Positions 8,871 through 15,814 of a stretch of 18,690 nt of DNA are shown in pieces. The notes below the pieces were generated by a model. That model saw nothing but the letters and a program-made list of their open reading frames with translations. It did no database searches and had not been told where the DNA came from. The DNA is from Bacteroidetes bacterium UBA2234 (lineage in GTDB: Bacteria > Bacteroidota > Bacteroidia > NS11-12g > UBA955): assembly GCA_002347985.1 (NCBI GenBank), contig DDYM01000044.1:24057-42746 (forward strand). Direction: 5' to 3'. The position numbers and the translations under genes were made by a program. The first letter of the stretch is position 1, and each line of letters opens with the position of its first letter.

Positions 8871-11800
8871 ATGAAAAGAAAACTTCTAGTAATTGTCACG
8901 ATGGGGATTTGCTGCTTTCCATTAGCGAAAGCCCAAACCTCGGGTCAGGCTGGAAAGCAAGACAGTGACACAGTGAATGTTGGGACGGTTACAGTAACTG
9001 CAGTGGGAACTACGAAGAGTGTTCGCAAGGTGGGTTATTCTGTATCTCAAGTCCAAGGCAAAGGCCTCGTTTCATCCGGAGAAAGCGGAGTAATCCAAGC
9101 TTTAACGGGCAAGGCATCTAACGTTCAAATCACGAAAAACGCAGGGGATCCAGGTTCCGGTGCTTACATTCAAATTCGCGGACAGAACACCATCACAGGA
9201 AACACGCAACCATTGATTGTTGTGGATGGTATTCCTGTGAGTAACTCTAGCGTTGGCGGTGGTGTTGATGGTGTAGTTCAGCAATCGCGTTTGAACGACT
9301 TAAACCCATCGGACATCGAGTCAATGGAAGTATTGAAAGGCGCTGCTGCGGCGGCTGTCTGGGGAACACGTGCTGCCAACGGTGTAATCGTGATTACCAC
9401 CAAAAGAGGTAAGCGTGGCATGAAAGTAGAATTCTCTTCTACCTTGGGCATCGACCAAGTAAACCGCGAATACGAAAAGCAGGGCAAATTTGGTCAAGGT
9501 TCAAACGGAAAATGGGTTGCCAACACAGGTGGTAGTTTTGGAGACAGAATTGCTTCACGTTCTGGTTCTGATTCTGTAAACACAACGGGTGCTTATTTCC
9601 AGGCAGACAACGGAAACAAATACTATCCCATCATCAAAAAGGGTGATAAAACGGTTTACAACGATATCAACCGCGACCAAGTTTTCCGCAATGGTACAAC
9701 TTGGAACAACAACTTGTCGATTTCAAATGCGACCGACAAGAGCACTGTTTTCTTCAGCGTTGCCGATTGGAACCAAACAGGTGTAATCAACGGAAATTCA
9801 AACTACAGAAGAACATCTGCCCGCTTGAATTTCACACAAAACATGAGCGACAAATTGTCGATTGGATTCAATTCTACCCTAGCCAAAGTAACATCAAACA
9901 GAATCCAAATGGGTTCTAACTTGGATGGTTTGTACTTGGGTTATTTGCGTACTTCACCAGATTTCAACAATACGGACTACAAAGGAACATATTATTCTGC
10001 GGGTGGTATTCCAACGTTCAATGCCCACAGAGGATATCGCAGATACTTGGGAAATGCTGTACCTACCTACAACAACCCAGGTTGGACCATCAACGAACAG
10101 AAAAACACTTCAGACGTGATGCGTGTGATGATCACTCCTGAGGTGGGTTACCAGTGGAAGAAGAACTCTAAGTTCATTGCTCGTGCTGGTTACGATATGT
10201 CAACAGATCGCCGAATCACCTATTTCCCTGTAAATTCTGCTAGTAGCTATGCCAACGGTGCATTTACAGACAATATGATTCAGGAATCTGAAATGAGCAT
10301 GCACTTCATCAACCAAAGCAATTTTGCGTTGAACAAGAACATCAACTTGAACACCACTGTAGGTTATTTGTACACCAACAACAGTTTCTACAGCATTGGT
10401 GGTTCTGCATCGCAGTTCATTATCCGCGACCAAGATCGTTATTCGTTCATCAACTCAACCAGCGCAAACATGGATCCGTTCAACTCTTACTCTCAAGTTA
10501 AGAACAACCGAGTTTATGCTGTATTGGATTTTGATGTACAAGACAAATTGTTCTTTCAGTTGACCACCGCGTCTGAAGCATCTTCAACATTCAAAAATCG
10601 TTTCTTGTCGCCCAGCGCAAGTTTGGCCTATGAATTCACAAAAGACTTCTTGAAGAGCGATGCGTTTTCTTATGGTAAATTGCGTGCTTCAGGTGGCCGT
10701 GTGGGTGTTGCACCTCCAGCATACATTTGGAACACAAACTACGTAAGTGCTAGTTCTGCTTCAGGTTGGGGCGATTACCTAGATGCATCTCAATACGGTG
10801 GTTCAATTTATCGCAGTTCAACACAAGGAAACCCAGACATCAAGCCTGAAATGAAGACCGAGATGGAATTGGGTGCTGATTTGAAATTCTTGAAAGATAA
10901 AATTTCTTTGGGATTGACATACTACAGCAACGTAATTGATGGTGCTGTATTGGCTGTAACTGTAGCGAATTCAACGGGTTATTCTAGTCAGTGGAAAAAC
11001 GCTGCTAACATCTCTAACCACGGTTTTGAAGCAGACTTGAACATCAATTTGATCAAGAACAAAAACGTGACTTTGAATCTTTATGGAAATTTGGGATTGA
11101 ATCGCAATATGGTGAACGACATCGGCGGTGCCAATTCAATTTTCTTGGCGGGTTTCACCGGAACTTCTTCTCGCGCTGTGAAAGGTTATGCAATGGGTTC
11201 TATGTGGGGTGGAAAGTGGTTGCGTGACGAAAACGACAAATTGGTATTGGATGCCAACGGATTCCCACAAGCAGCGCCTCAAGAAGGTGTGATTGGTAAC
11301 CCCAACCCTACTTACCGCGGTTCTGTTGGATTGAATGGTAATGTAAAGCGTGTTGGATTCAACTTATTGGTTGAAACTTGTCAAGGCAACCAAATGTGGG
11401 CAGGTACATATGCCGTTTTGAACAACTTCGGTATTACACCAGAGACTGCCAATGAGTTTACTGTATCTGCGGCTGAGGCAGCAACAATTAAAGATTACAC
11501 CGGCGCTACAATTGCTGCAAAAGCAGCTTCTGCGGGTAACGGTTCTGTTGTAACTAACGCAGACGGAACATATACTTGTCGTGGAAACCTAGAAGATTAC
11601 GGAAATGGCAAAGTGTGGTTAAACCAGTCTTGGTATACTGGCTTAGGCGGTGGATTTGGATCAGTGTCTGAGTCATTCATCAAGGATGCTTCATGGGTTC
11701 GTATTCGTGAACTTAGCGCAACCTATGCATTGCCTGATGGCTTGTGCAGAAGTTTGGGCGTTCCCGGTGGTATTTCTATCGGTGTAACAGGACGTAACTT

Positions 11801-11933
11801 GGCATTGTGGACCAAATTCAAAGGGGTTGACCCAGAAACCAACTTGACAGGTGTTTCTAACGGTCGTGGTTTGGATTACTTCAACAACCCAGGTACCAAA
11901 TCTTACTTGTTTAATATCAAATTCAATCTTTAA
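8871..11933 (+). CDS. SusC/RagA-family TonB-linked outer-membrane transporter
   Basis: 1020 residues. The signal peptide (about 1-21, ending AKA-QT) leads almost directly into the plug; the carboxypeptidase-regulatory-like domain found at the start of many SusC proteins is absent. A TonB-box-like stretch (TVTVTAVGT) is followed by the plug signatures IQIRGQNTITG, PLIVVDGIPV, LNPSDIESMEVLKGAAAAAVWG and ANGVIVITTKRG. A 22-strand-type barrel then ends in YLFNIKFNL with a terminal hydrophobic residue. SusC forms the outer-membrane pore of a TonB-driven importer capped by a SusD lipoprotein, here encoded 11 bases downstream. No glycanase, peptidase, sulfatase, sigma/anti-sigma or hybrid sensor gene adjoins the pair, so the substrate cannot be predicted. 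Leu is mainly TTG and Asn mainly AAC, which may reflect strong expression. No convincing promoter was found in the 265-base gap upstream. Confidence 0.95.
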   Translation: MKRKLLVIVTMGICCFPLAKAQTSGQAGKQDSDTVNVGTVTVTAVGTTKSVRKVGYSVSQVQGKGLVSSGESGVIQALTGKASNVQITKNAGDPGSGAYIQIRGQNTITGNTQPLIVVDGIPVSNSSVGGGVDGVVQQSRLNDLNPSDIESMEVLKGAAAAAVWGTRAANGVIVITTKRGKRGMKVEFSSTLGIDQVNREYEKQGKFGQGSNGKWVANTGGSFGDRIASRSGSDSVNTTGAYFQADNGNKYYPIIKKGDKTVYNDINRDQVFRNGTTWNNNLSISNATDKSTVFFSVADWNQTGVINGNSNYRRTSARLNFTQNMSDKLSIGFNSTLAKVTSNRIQMGSNLDGLYLGYLRTSPDFNNTDYKGTYYSAGGIPTFNAHRGYRRYLGNAVPTYNNPGWTINEQKNTSDVMRVMITPEVGYQWKKNSKFIARAGYDMSTDRRITYFPVNSASSYANGAFTDNMIQESEMSMHFINQSNFALNKNINLNTTVGYLYTNNSFYSIGGSASQFIIRDQDRYSFINSTSANMDPFNSYSQVKNNRVYAVLDFDVQDKLFFQLTTASEASSTFKNRFLSPSASLAYEFTKDFLKSDAFSYGKLRASGGRVGVAPPAYIWNTNYVSASSASGWGDYLDASQYGGSIYRSSTQGNPDIKPEMKTEMELGADLKFLKDKISLGLTYYSNVIDGAVLAVTVANSTGYSSQWKNAANISNHGFEADLNINLIKNKNVTLNLYGNLGLNRNMVNDIGGANSIFLAGFTGTSSRAVKGYAMGSMWGGKWLRDENDKLVLDANGFPQAAPQEGVIGNPNPTYRGSVGLNGNVKRVGFNLLVETCQGNQMWAGTYAVLNNFGITPETANEFTVSAAEAATIKDYTGATIAAKAASAGNGSVVTNADGTYTCRGNLEDYGNGKVWLNQSWYTGLGGGFGSVSESFIKDASWVRIRELSATYALPDGLCRSLGVPGGISIGVTGRNLALWTKFKGVDPETNLTGVSNGRGLDYFNNPGTKSYLFNIKFNL

Positions 11934-11944
11934 TAATTACGAAA

Positions 11945-13294
11945 ATGAAAAAAATATCAATCATTTTTTCGGTGGGTGTTGCAGCGATGATGGGATTGTC
12001 ATCTTGTAAGAAAGACATGACCGAAATCAATAAAACCAACCCAAATCAATTTAGCGATTCAGATCCTACTTTGATGATTACTGGAGCTGAATTGGCAAAC
12101 GTAATCGTGAACGAAGGCGAGGCAGCTCGATTGGCTGGAATCTTTGCGGGTCATTTCAATGGCTATGACCGTCAGTTCATTTCCTACGCCCAATACAATA
12201 TGACATCGGGCGACTTCAATACGCCATGGGGTAACCTTTATACAGAGGGTATCGCACAATGTCGTTTGATTGAAGCCAAAGCCGCCAAAGCAAACAACCA
12301 ATCTTTGTTGGGTGTTGCGATGATCAACGAAGCGCAGTTATTGCTTGCTGCCTCAGGATTGTGGGGTGATATTCCCGACAAAGAGGCATGTAACGATGCG
12401 ATTTCAAACCCCAAGTTTGATAAAATGTCGGATGTAACCAAGCATTGTATCGCTTTGTTAGATTCTGCAGCAAACTTGACATCAGGTACCGATTACAGCG
12501 CAGCTTTTGCGGGTTCATTTGATTGGGTAGAAGTTGCCAATACATTGAAGGCACGTGCTTATTTGCGTATGGGTGATTATGCATCAGCCTTGGCAGCAGC
12601 CAAGAATGGTGTTAGCGCTGGAGCCGACATGTATGCCAACCATAGCACTGAATCTCCAGGTGCTTGGAATTTGTATTACGACTTCTTGGATTGGAACCGC
12701 GGTGGTTACATTTCATGTGACGGTGCACCGATTGTAGGCATGTTGGATACAGCATCTAAAACGAGCAAGAACAATGCGAAAACGGATGAAACCGCTCGTT
12801 TTGATTACTATTTCTTGGCCGACAATTACACGCCATTGGATCCAAACATGTACACTGGAATTTTTGCTCCAACTTCAAACTTTGCGATGGTTTCTTATGT
12901 AGAGAACGAATTGATCATGGCTGAGTGTTATGTGCGTGGTGGCGACAATGCAAACGCTTTGTTCCATTTGAACAACGTACGTGCTGAGCACGAGAAAAAT
13001 TACGGTGGATACCAAGCTTACGTATTGTCTGATTTTGGTCCAACTGGAATCGTAAAAGGCGCTAGCGAAACTTTGGCTTTGGGAAGAGAAATCTTGGTAG
13101 AGAAATATGTTTCTCTATTTGGCCAATTGGAGCCTTTCTGTGACCTACGCAGAACCAAAAATGCCATTGGTATCACTCCTTATGCTGGTACACAGTTGCC
13201 AGGATGCTTCATGGTACCTCAAGACGAAATCAACGCAAACTCAAATGCGCCCAAAGGTGGCAGTTTGTTTGATGTGTTGGAATTGTTTAAATAA
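11945..13294 (+). CDS. SusD/RagB-family nutrient-binding outer-membrane lipoprotein
   Basis: 449 residues. A lipoprotein signal with lipobox LSSC (Cys21) is followed by KKDMTEINKTNPNQ, the common start of SusD-like_2 proteins. The helical TPR-like core is evident (AQLLLAASGLWGDIP, VANTLKARAYLRMGDYASAL, VSYVENELIMAECYVRGGDNANAL), as is the C-terminal EILVEKYVSLFGQLEPFCDLRRT. SusD proteins sit on the cell surface as a lid over SusC and bind the incoming nutrient. The short spacing to the SusC gene and the strong terminator downstream indicate a two-gene operon. The family assignment to the SusD-like_2 branch is by eye. The ligand is unknown, since SusD-like_2 members pair with transporters for many substrates. 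Confidence 0.93.
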   Translation: MKKISIIFSVGVAAMMGLSSCKKDMTEINKTNPNQFSDSDPTLMITGAELANVIVNEGEAARLAGIFAGHFNGYDRQFISYAQYNMTSGDFNTPWGNLYTEGIAQCRLIEAKAAKANNQSLLGVAMINEAQLLLAASGLWGDIPDKEACNDAISNPKFDKMSDVTKHCIALLDSAANLTSGTDYSAAFAGSFDWVEVANTLKARAYLRMGDYASALAAAKNGVSAGADMYANHSTESPGAWNLYYDFLDWNRGGYISCDGAPIVGMLDTASKTSKNNAKTDETARFDYYFLADNYTPLDPNMYTGIFAPTSNFAMVSYVENELIMAECYVRGGDNANALFHLNNVRAEHEKNYGGYQAYVLSDFGPTGIVKGASETLALGREILVEKYVSLFGQLEPFCDLRRTKNAIGITPYAGTQLPGCFMVPQDEINANSNAPKGGSLFDVLELFK

Positions 13295-13312
13295 GATTAA
13301 TTCTCTTTGATT

Positions 13313-13353
13313 AAACGCCCCCGGCAACTTCGTTGCCGGGGGCGTTTGTTTTT
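13313..13353 (+). terminator. Strong Rho-independent terminator of the SusCD operon
   Basis: A perfect 15-bp inverted repeat (AAACGCCCCCGGCAA, 13313-13327, with its complement at 13333-13347) has a 5-base CTTCG loop and is followed by GTTTTT. It begins 18 bases after the SusD stop codon. The T-run is also the first arm of the palindrome that follows. Confidence 0.95.
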
Positions 13354-13368
13354 AGGTCGACCTAAAAA
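13349..13368. repeat. Perfect 20-bp palindrome directly after the SusCD terminator
   Basis: TTTTTAGGTCGACCTAAAAA is fully self-complementary around a central TCGA. It overlaps the T-tract of the terminator. It could act as a reverse-strand transcription stop, a protein-binding site, or an insertion boundary mark for the AT-rich module that begins just downstream; the sequence does not decide. Confidence 0.75.
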
Positions 13369-13435
13369 TGCATAAAAAACAATTAAATAACTCGTTTTTT
13401 TGGGGGGTAAGTAATATTTCTGATTTATATCGAGG

Positions 13436-13867
13436 TTAAATTAGGTTTTCTGTCTTTACCTTATATGTATCTATAATCATTTTAATAAAGGCATTTTTAT
13501 CGCTTTTTAATACTTCTATCTCAGGACTGTCTCTCATAATACTATTTAGTGCCCTGACATTTTCATCACTCCAAATTGACAATTCCACAATGATAGGTGT
13601 TAGTGCCAAACCTTTTTCTGTCAATAAATAGAGATTAGTTTTTTTATTATCAGGAAGTTGCTTTTTTGTAATTATGTCGAATTCTTCTAAACATTTTAGT
13701 TTTGATGAAAGGATGTTTGTTGCAATGGCCTCATCACTCTCAGTAAAGTCTTTGAATGTTCTTTTATCTTCTATTAGCATTTGTTTAATAATAACTAATA
13801 TCCATTTATCTCCTAATATATCAAGGGCCGAGGTTATTGGACATGCACATCTGAATTTATGATTCAT
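13436..13867 (-). CDS. HxlR-family winged-helix transcriptional regulator
   Basis: 143 residues, slightly longer than typical HxlR proteins. The HxlR fold is clear: CPITSALDILGDKWILVIIKQML (about 9-31), a recognition region (FKDFTESDEAIATNILSSKLKCLEEFDIITKK), the wing (PDNKKTNLYLLTEKG), and the dimer helix with LTPIIVELSIW. The conserved N-terminal Cys (Cys9, with Cys7 two residues before) is the position used for thiol redox or electrophile sensing in relatives such as YodB and HypR; Cys58 or so in the helix (KCLEEF) is another candidate. It is divergent from the DUF1330/SDR genes across 120 bases and most likely controls them and itself. Base composition is AT-rich compared with the SusCD genes. 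The inducer is not predictable. Confidence 0.92.
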   Translation of the reverse strand: MNHKFRCACPITSALDILGDKWILVIIKQMLIEDKRTFKDFTESDEAIATNILSSKLKCLEEFDIITKKQLPDNKKTNLYLLTEKGLALTPIIVELSIWSDENVRALNSIMRDSPEIEVLKSDKNAFIKMIIDTYKVKTENLI

Positions 13868-13919
13868 CGTAATAGATCTTTGTTATTTATAATAGCGAGC
13901 TGCAATTATTTGTAAAATA

Positions 13920-13959
13920 TTGCTTGCAAATTGAAAGTAATTATATATTTTTGCTTGCA
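13920..13959. promoter_or_regulatory. Paired TTGCTTGCA direct repeats, likely HxlR-regulator operator
   Basis: TTGCTTGCA occurs at 13920-13928 and again at 13951-13959, in the same orientation and 31 bases apart, close to three helical turns. The first copy covers the -33 box and the second begins in the -7 element of the forward promoter, an arrangement suited to repression. As I recall, B. subtilis HxlR also binds a pair of direct repeats at hxlAB. Binding by this regulator is inferred. Confidence 0.6.
13923..13953 (+). promoter_or_regulatory. Bacteroidota-type promoter of the DUF1330/SDR genes
   Basis: CTTG (13923-13926; consensus TTTG), a 19-base spacer, then TATTTTTG (13946-13953), a full match to TAnnTTTG. 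Transcription would begin near 13959, leaving an A-rich leader of about 30 bases before the ATG at 13988. Confidence 0.65.
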
Positions 13960-13987
13960 TAACAAAAGTAATATAAAAAATTGAAAA

Positions 13988-14329
13988 ATGAAAAATCAAG
14001 AAAAAAACACTGAAAACGCTAATGTAGCAAAGTCTGCATACATTATGGTTCAAATGAAAGTTGAAAGTTTGGAGGAATTAAATCAACGTTATGCGCAATT
14101 TGCAATTCCAATTTTACTCAATCATGGTGGGCAAATGATTGCTGGAACACCAGTTCCAAATGTTAAAGAAGGAGACTGGAGTGGAAACTGGGCAGCAGTT
14201 CTAATGTTTCCAAGTATGGAGGCAGCAGAAGGTTGGTATAACTCTGAAGAGTATCAACCATACAAACACATCCGAATTAACGAATTACAATCTGAAGAAG
14301 GTAGAGTAGTTATTTTACCTGGATTGTAG
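13988..14329 (+). CDS. DUF1330 domain-containing protein
   Basis: 113 residues. After about 14 polar N-terminal residues comes a DUF1330 domain, a small ferredoxin-like dimeric alpha/beta-barrel fold: SAYIMVQMKVES, YAQFAIPILLNHGGQMIAG, the NWAAVLMFPSMEAAEGWYNSEEYQPYKHIR region and the closing EGRVVILPGL. Such proteins are often found beside oxidoreductases, but the reaction is unestablished; relatives with this fold include small monooxygenases and ring-modifying enzymes. It is the first gene after the predicted regulated promoter, starts at an ATG after an A-rich leader, and lies 78 bases before the SDR gene. Many AAA, GAA and TTA codons mark it as compositionally different from the SusCD region. 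Confidence 0.88.
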   Translation: MKNQEKNTENANVAKSAYIMVQMKVESLEELNQRYAQFAIPILLNHGGQMIAGTPVPNVKEGDWSGNWAAVLMFPSMEAAEGWYNSEEYQPYKHIRINELQSEEGRVVILPGL

Positions 14330-14407
14330 CATTTTACAATACAAGCTATAAATACATTGATTGTTGATTTTGGTGTCACAATTTTTAAAAATAAAATTTT
14401 AAACAAA

Positions 14408-15421
14408 ATGAAAAAAGTTTTAGTTACAGGAATATCAGGATTTGTAGGACAACATTGTGCTGCGGAATTACTGAAAAAAGGCTACTCCGTCCGAGGATCA
14501 GTTAGAAGCCTATTAAATACTAGTGGAGTATTGGAAGGTATTTCAAAAGAGGTTGACCCTAAAGGAAATATAGATTTTTGCGAACTGGATCTAATGAAAG
14601 ATACAGGATGGGATAAAGCAATGGAAGGCTGCGATTATGTTTTACATGTTGCATCACCCTTTGTTGTAAAGGAACCAAAAAATGAAAATGAATTAATAAA
14701 ACCTGCTGTTGATGGTACGTTAAGAGCTTTAAAAGCCGCAAAAAAGGCTGGAGTAAAGCGAGTTGTTCTTACCTCTTCAACTGCCGCAATGCAAGGTGGA
14801 AAAACAGGTACTATTATAATCGATGAGAGTAGTTGGACAAATGTTGACGCTAAAAATGTAACAGCCTACTTTAAGAGCAAAACACTTGCAGAGAAAAGTG
14901 CTTGGGATTTCATTAAAAATCAAACCGATGATTCCAAATTAGAATTAGTTGTTATCAACCCTGGCCCGATATATGGCCCAACATTAACAGGGAATCTTTC
15001 CAATGAAGCGATGGATTTTTTCAAAAAGTTAATAACTGGAAAAGTACCCATGTTGCCTCATGCCTATTCAGTAATGTCAGATGTAAGAGATGTTGCAGCC
15101 ATTCATGTTGCATCATTAGAAAACGATAAAGCAAATGGTAATCGATTCATTGTTACAACTGAAAAAGTACATGCAATTCAAGAAATAGCCCAGATATTGA
15201 AATCAAATGGATATGAAAAAGTAAGTACAAAACTGGCTCCAACTTTCTTATTGAAATTTATGGCTAAATTTAATGATGAAGCAAAAGGTATGCTCCCATT
15301 CATAGGAAATACAGTACAAGCAGATATCAGAAATACAATGAGTACATTTAACTGGAAACCTATTCCATTTGATAAAACAGTTCTTGACGCAGCTAAATCA
15401 GTAAAGTCATTGTTAGATTAA
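14408..15421 (+). CDS. Extended SDR-family NAD(P)-dependent aldehyde/dihydroflavonol-type reductase
   Basis: 337 residues from the ATG at 14408; the frame also extends to a TTG at 14357, but the Rossmann strand MKKVLVTG begins at the ATG. The nucleotide-binding motif is TGISGFVG (7-14). The Ser of VLTSSTAA (Ser123/124) and the Tyr154-x3-Lys158 pair (AYFKSK) form the SDR active site. Further family marks are DYVLHVASPF, VVINPGPIYGP and DVRDVAAIHV. The sequence resembles the extended-SDR aldehyde reductase/dihydroflavonol 4-reductase group, which reduces aldehydes or ketones with NADPH. The native substrate cannot be read from sequence. It follows the DUF1330 gene and is probably co-transcribed under HxlR-type control, so detoxification of a reactive carbonyl or quinone is plausible. 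Leu is mostly TTA and the gene is AT-rich, unlike the flanking genes. Confidence 0.88.
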   Translation: MKKVLVTGISGFVGQHCAAELLKKGYSVRGSVRSLLNTSGVLEGISKEVDPKGNIDFCELDLMKDTGWDKAMEGCDYVLHVASPFVVKEPKNENELIKPAVDGTLRALKAAKKAGVKRVVLTSSTAAMQGGKTGTIIIDESSWTNVDAKNVTAYFKSKTLAEKSAWDFIKNQTDDSKLELVVINPGPIYGPTLTGNLSNEAMDFFKKLITGKVPMLPHAYSVMSDVRDVAAIHVASLENDKANGNRFIVTTEKVHAIQEIAQILKSNGYEKVSTKLAPTFLLKFMAKFNDEAKGMLPFIGNTVQADIRNTMSTFNWKPIPFDKTVLDAAKSVKSLLD

Positions 15422-15423
15422 TA

Positions 15424-15439
15424 ATTTGGTCGATCAAAT
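15424..15439. repeat. Imperfect palindrome just after the SDR stop
   Basis: ATTTGGTCGATCAAAT: arms ATTTG and CAAAT around a GTCGAT core, one mismatch from perfect symmetry. It lies three bases after the SDR stop codon and shares the GGTCGA core and symmetry centre with the 20-bp palindrome at 13349-13368 on the other side of the AT-rich module. No T-run follows directly, so it is not a classical terminator. Confidence 0.45.
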
Positions 15440-15626
15440 GCTATTGGATACTTTTTAAAACAATGTATTTTATGATTCATAGTATAACTGACCCTCCTAA
15501 TTTATCAAACAACCGAAATTAGAGTTTAAGGGAATCCATACATGATACCATTCTCGATTTTTTAGAATTTTCTCAGGGAAGTTACATGGGATTGCCTTGA
15601 AAATGTTGACACATATGTTGGCACAA

Positions 15627-15659
15627 AAAAAACAGCCAGATTCTATCTGGCTGTTTTTT
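15627..15659 (-). terminator. Rho-independent terminator of the tRNA-Lys gene
   Basis: A perfect 14-bp inverted repeat with core CAGCCAGA/TCTGGCTG, a 5-base loop, and A-runs and T-runs on the two sides. On the minus strand it lies 24 bases beyond the tRNA 3' end and ends in a run of T, as expected. It is symmetric enough to stop transcription from the plus side as well. Confidence 0.9.
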
Positions 15660-15682
15660 AATGATTTAGACTCTAAATCTTG

Positions 15683-15755
15683 TGATCCCGCTGGGACTCG
15701 AACCCAGGACCCATACATTAAAAGTGTATTGCTCTACCAACTGAGCTACGGAATC
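15683..15755 (-). tRNA. tRNA-Lys (anticodon UUU)
   Basis: A 73-base cloverleaf can be folded by hand. The acceptor stem GATTCCG pairs with CGGGATC (one G-T pair), the D arm is GCTC...GAGC, the anticodon arm is ATACA-CTTTTAA-TGTAT with anticodon TTT, the variable region is GGGTC, and the T arm is CTGGG-TTCGAGT-CCCAG, followed by discriminator A. The 3' CCA is not encoded (CAA follows). It has its own promoter and terminator. Confidence 0.97.
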
Positions 15756-15783
15756 ATTTCCTTTTGGTGTGCTAAAGGAGGTG

Positions 15784-15814
15784 CAAAAATACCACTATTC
15801 CCTCTAAAATCAAA
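15784..15814 (-). promoter_or_regulatory. Bacteroidota consensus promoter of tRNA-Lys
   Basis: Read on the minus strand: TTTG (15814-15811), a 19-base spacer, and TATTTTTG (15791-15784), a full match to the TTTG/TAnnTTTG pattern. Transcription would start near 15776, about 20 bases before the tRNA 5' end. The -33 box overlaps the stop codon of the upstream YghO-like gene. Confidence 0.8.

Noticed and set aside
8871..13294. A full polysaccharide-utilization locus
   Set aside because: Only SusC and SusD are present; no glycoside hydrolase, lyase, sulfatase or dedicated regulator is visible on either side.
14357..14407. N-terminal extension of the SDR from a TTG codon
   Set aside because: The Rossmann-fold start MKKVLVTG begins at the ATG at 14408, and the extension is AT-rich leader-like sequence.
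15603..15624. Short direct repeat ATGTTGACAC/ATGTTGGCAC before the tRNA terminator
   Set aside because: Only two imperfect 10-base copies with no spacer pattern; it is neither a CRISPR array nor a convincing regulatory site.
15497..15718. Minus-strand open frame overlapping the tRNA-Lys gene
   Set aside because: It runs through the tRNA and its terminator, has no recognisable domain, and is explained by chance.
15683..15755. tRNA-Lys as the attachment site for the adjacent AT-rich module
   Set aside because: No integrase and no second copy of the tRNA 3' end is present near 13300-13440 or elsewhere in the window.
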